Part shown: positions 44,053 to 45,076 of the stretch, piece after piece
Layout of the letters: each line of letters starts with the position of its first letter
Position numbering within the stretch: position 1 is the first letter of the stretch
Assembly: GCA_001516055.1 (NCBI GenBank)
Contig: LOEZ01000084.1
Location: 1 to 45,076, forward strand
DNA length: 45,076 nt
From: Gracilibacter sp. BRH_c7a
GTDB taxonomy: Bacteria > Bacillota > Desulfitobacteriia > Desulfitobacteriales > Syntrophobotulaceae
Direction: 5' to 3'
Translations under genes and position numbers: made by a program
Notes under the pieces: model-generated
Seen by the model: only the letters and a program-made list of their open reading frames with translations
Database searches by the model: none
Told to the model about the DNA's origin: nothing

Positions 44053-44487
44053 ATGAGGGAATATGTTATTAAGCAAGGTGATAATTTCTTCCTGTTAGCC
44101 CAGAAGAATGGAGGCTGCTGGCAAGATTATGTTGCAGTCAATCCTGGGATAGATCCATGTGCACTTTACGTCGGACAAAAAGTTGTCTTGCCGATTATCA
44201 TAGAAAAAGAAAAACCAGCCGTAGGTGGCTGTGCAGGAGTTACTGGTGAAGGTAGATGTGACGATGTTTTTCTGGAAGTAGAAGGAGTCAAATTCCGGGT
44301 GACCAGACAAGGCGAACCGTCCCTGCCTCATGAGGTACATTTAATTATACCCAGGACCGAGATTAGAAAAGTGGAATCTCCTGTGAATGGTATTATTGAG
44401 ACTACCATCATGCTGAGTAATGTCAATATCGTGAATTCACCAAGATTTGAAGGGGAAAGCCGCACCGAAGTACAGCAGAGTGAGTGA
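44053..44487 (+). CDS. LysM domain protein
   Basis: 144 residues. A LysM fold at the N-terminus (residues 1-47: REYVIKQGDNFFLLAQKNGG to LYVGQKVVLP) and an uncharacterised C-terminal half of beta-type sequence with two cysteines at the junction (GGCAGVTGEGRCDD). There is no signal peptide, which resembles spore-coat LysM proteins such as SafA more than secreted wall enzymes. It lies after the pilus genes and before a strong terminator. Start chosen at 44053 from GAGGAGGTG; an upstream GTG lies inside that site. Confidence 0.8.
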   Translation: MREYVIKQGDNFFLLAQKNGGCWQDYVAVNPGIDPCALYVGQKVVLPIIIEKEKPAVGGCAGVTGEGRCDDVFLEVEGVKFRVTRQGEPSLPHEVHLIIPRTEIRKVESPVNGIIETTIMLSNVNIVNSPRFEGESRTEVQQSE

Positions 44488-44563
44488 GGCTGACCTGAAG
44501 TAAGTTTGTTGAGATATCTTAGCTTGATAGTGTACGGATATTTAGAAATAGGTTTTTAGTTTT

Positions 44564-44602
44564 AACCCCTGGGACGATACAAGATGAATCGTCCCAGGGG
44601 TT
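44564..44602 (+). terminator. strong hairpin ending the pilus-LysM region
   Basis: AACCCCTGGGACGAT and ATCGTCCCAGGGGTT form a perfect 15-bp stem with a 9-nt loop. The following T tract is short, so it may also stabilise the 3' end of the message. Confidence 0.7.
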
Positions 44603-44627
44603 TGAAAATAAAATCGGGTAATCAATA

Positions 44628-44752
44628 CCTCCGATCACCGTTACCGAATCCACCTATGATGAACTCAACCAAATGAAAACCGCTCTAACACCAACCAGAA
44701 GGTATAACCAACACCTATAACGGTGATGGCTCAAGGATAAATATTAATTGTT
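44628..44752 (+). pseudogene. decayed RHS/YD-repeat fragment
   Basis: From 44628 one frame reads ITVTESTYDELNQMKT and stops at 44718. A second frame, shifted by one base, reads TYNGDGSR from 44713. Both TYDELNxM and YNGDGxR are hallmark YD-repeat motifs of RHS-type toxins and wall-associated proteins. There is no start or long open frame, so only a broken remnant is left, cut off by the neighbouring permease gene. Confidence 0.65.
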
Positions 44753-45076
44753 TTAACCGATACTGCGACTATTAAATCCCCACAATCCAAGACCTGAAAG
44801 TGCTGCTGCAATAAAAGTCAACAGTATCAGCGGCATAATTGAAAGCTCATGGATTGGGATACTGTAATGGGCATAGGCGAAGGGTGTCAATTGCAGTGCG
44901 GACCATCCCACGATTCCGACCTCCCAAAGCATCTCGATGAAGATAAACACGCCCAATATAAGCCAATTGAGAACGGAGGAGATACGGGGCAGCCAGCCAT
45001 ATAGCAGGGCGGCGATGCCGATAATTGTCCAGACGGAAGGAATTTTTGAAAGGCTCATGCCTAACACGCGGGGAAA
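44753..45076 (-). CDS. C-terminal part of ABC exporter permease (partial)
   Basis: The frame is open to the right edge, so the gene continues outside. The visible 107 codons (possible internal GTG at 45067) encode three membrane helices and resemble the end of permeases annotated as exporters of polyketide antibiotics (WLPRISSVLNWLILGVFIFIE, then FAYAHYSIP, ending ALSGLGLWGFNSRSI). GC-richer than its neighbours, which may reflect transfer. Substrate unknown. Converges on the RHS remnant. Confidence 0.75.
   Translation of the reverse strand, partial: FPRVLGMSLSKIPSVWTIIGIAALLYGWLPRISSVLNWLILGVFIFIEMLWEVGIVGWSALQLTPFAYAHYSIPIHELSIMPLILLTFIAAALSGLGLWGFNSRSIG

Overview
This window is low-GC Gram-positive DNA, best matched to an endospore-forming anaerobe of the Clostridia, in the broad Desulfitobacterium/Desulfosporosinus/Dehalobacter group. 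The basis is the gene content and order: an intact sigK with its pro-sequence, an Rrf2-nifS-nifU set, the alaS-ireB-ruvX-DUF1292-mltG-U32 peptidase backbone, a T-box leader, and a type IV pilus cluster interleaved with aro genes. The genus cannot be fixed from this sequence alone. No tRNA, rRNA, CRISPR array or phage was seen.

Layout. 1-283: an unidentified, probably structured RNA ending in a strong intrinsic terminator. 362-3564 (minus): bactofilin, an M23 peptidase and uvrC. 3667-6436: small uncharacterised genes, a YdcZ-type membrane protein, a YfcE-like phosphoesterase and a DUF2103-like partner. 6500-7774 (minus): rarA. 7936-10055: Rrf2 regulator, cysteine desulfurase and scaffold, with a putative self-operator over the promoter. 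10213-12129: PRC-barrel protein, zinc-ribbon microprotein and an AI-2E-type permease. 12355-18923: alaS, ireB, an aldo/keto reductase-ferredoxin fusion, ruvX, a DUF1292 protein and mltG.

The conserved backbone is interrupted twice. Between ireB and ruvX lie the reductase and a 271-bp element with 15-bp terminal inverted repeats, built from about 52-bp units. Related partial copies sit before the AI-2E permease gene and in the alaS leader. Two of the copies contain hairpins whose stems differ by compensatory changes while the CTCCT loop is unchanged. Between mltG and the U32 peptidase gene lie a divergent RpiR regulator, a complete S-AA-T ECF transporter, a PHP-domain protein, and a lone trpB behind a tryptophan T-box. 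The ECF substrate is unknown and is the most open functional question here.

28010-43996 is a type IV pilus/type II secretion-like system. It has two separate PilM/N/O-type inner-membrane modules, six prepilin-like proteins (one GspK-like), PilB, PilT, PilC and the prepilin peptidase. sigK, yqeG, aroE, aroK and aroB are embedded in it. No secretin was found, as expected for a single-membrane cell. The series ends with a LysM protein whose ribosome binding site lies inside a predicted hairpin. A strong terminator, a decayed RHS/YD-repeat fragment and a partial ABC permease close the window.
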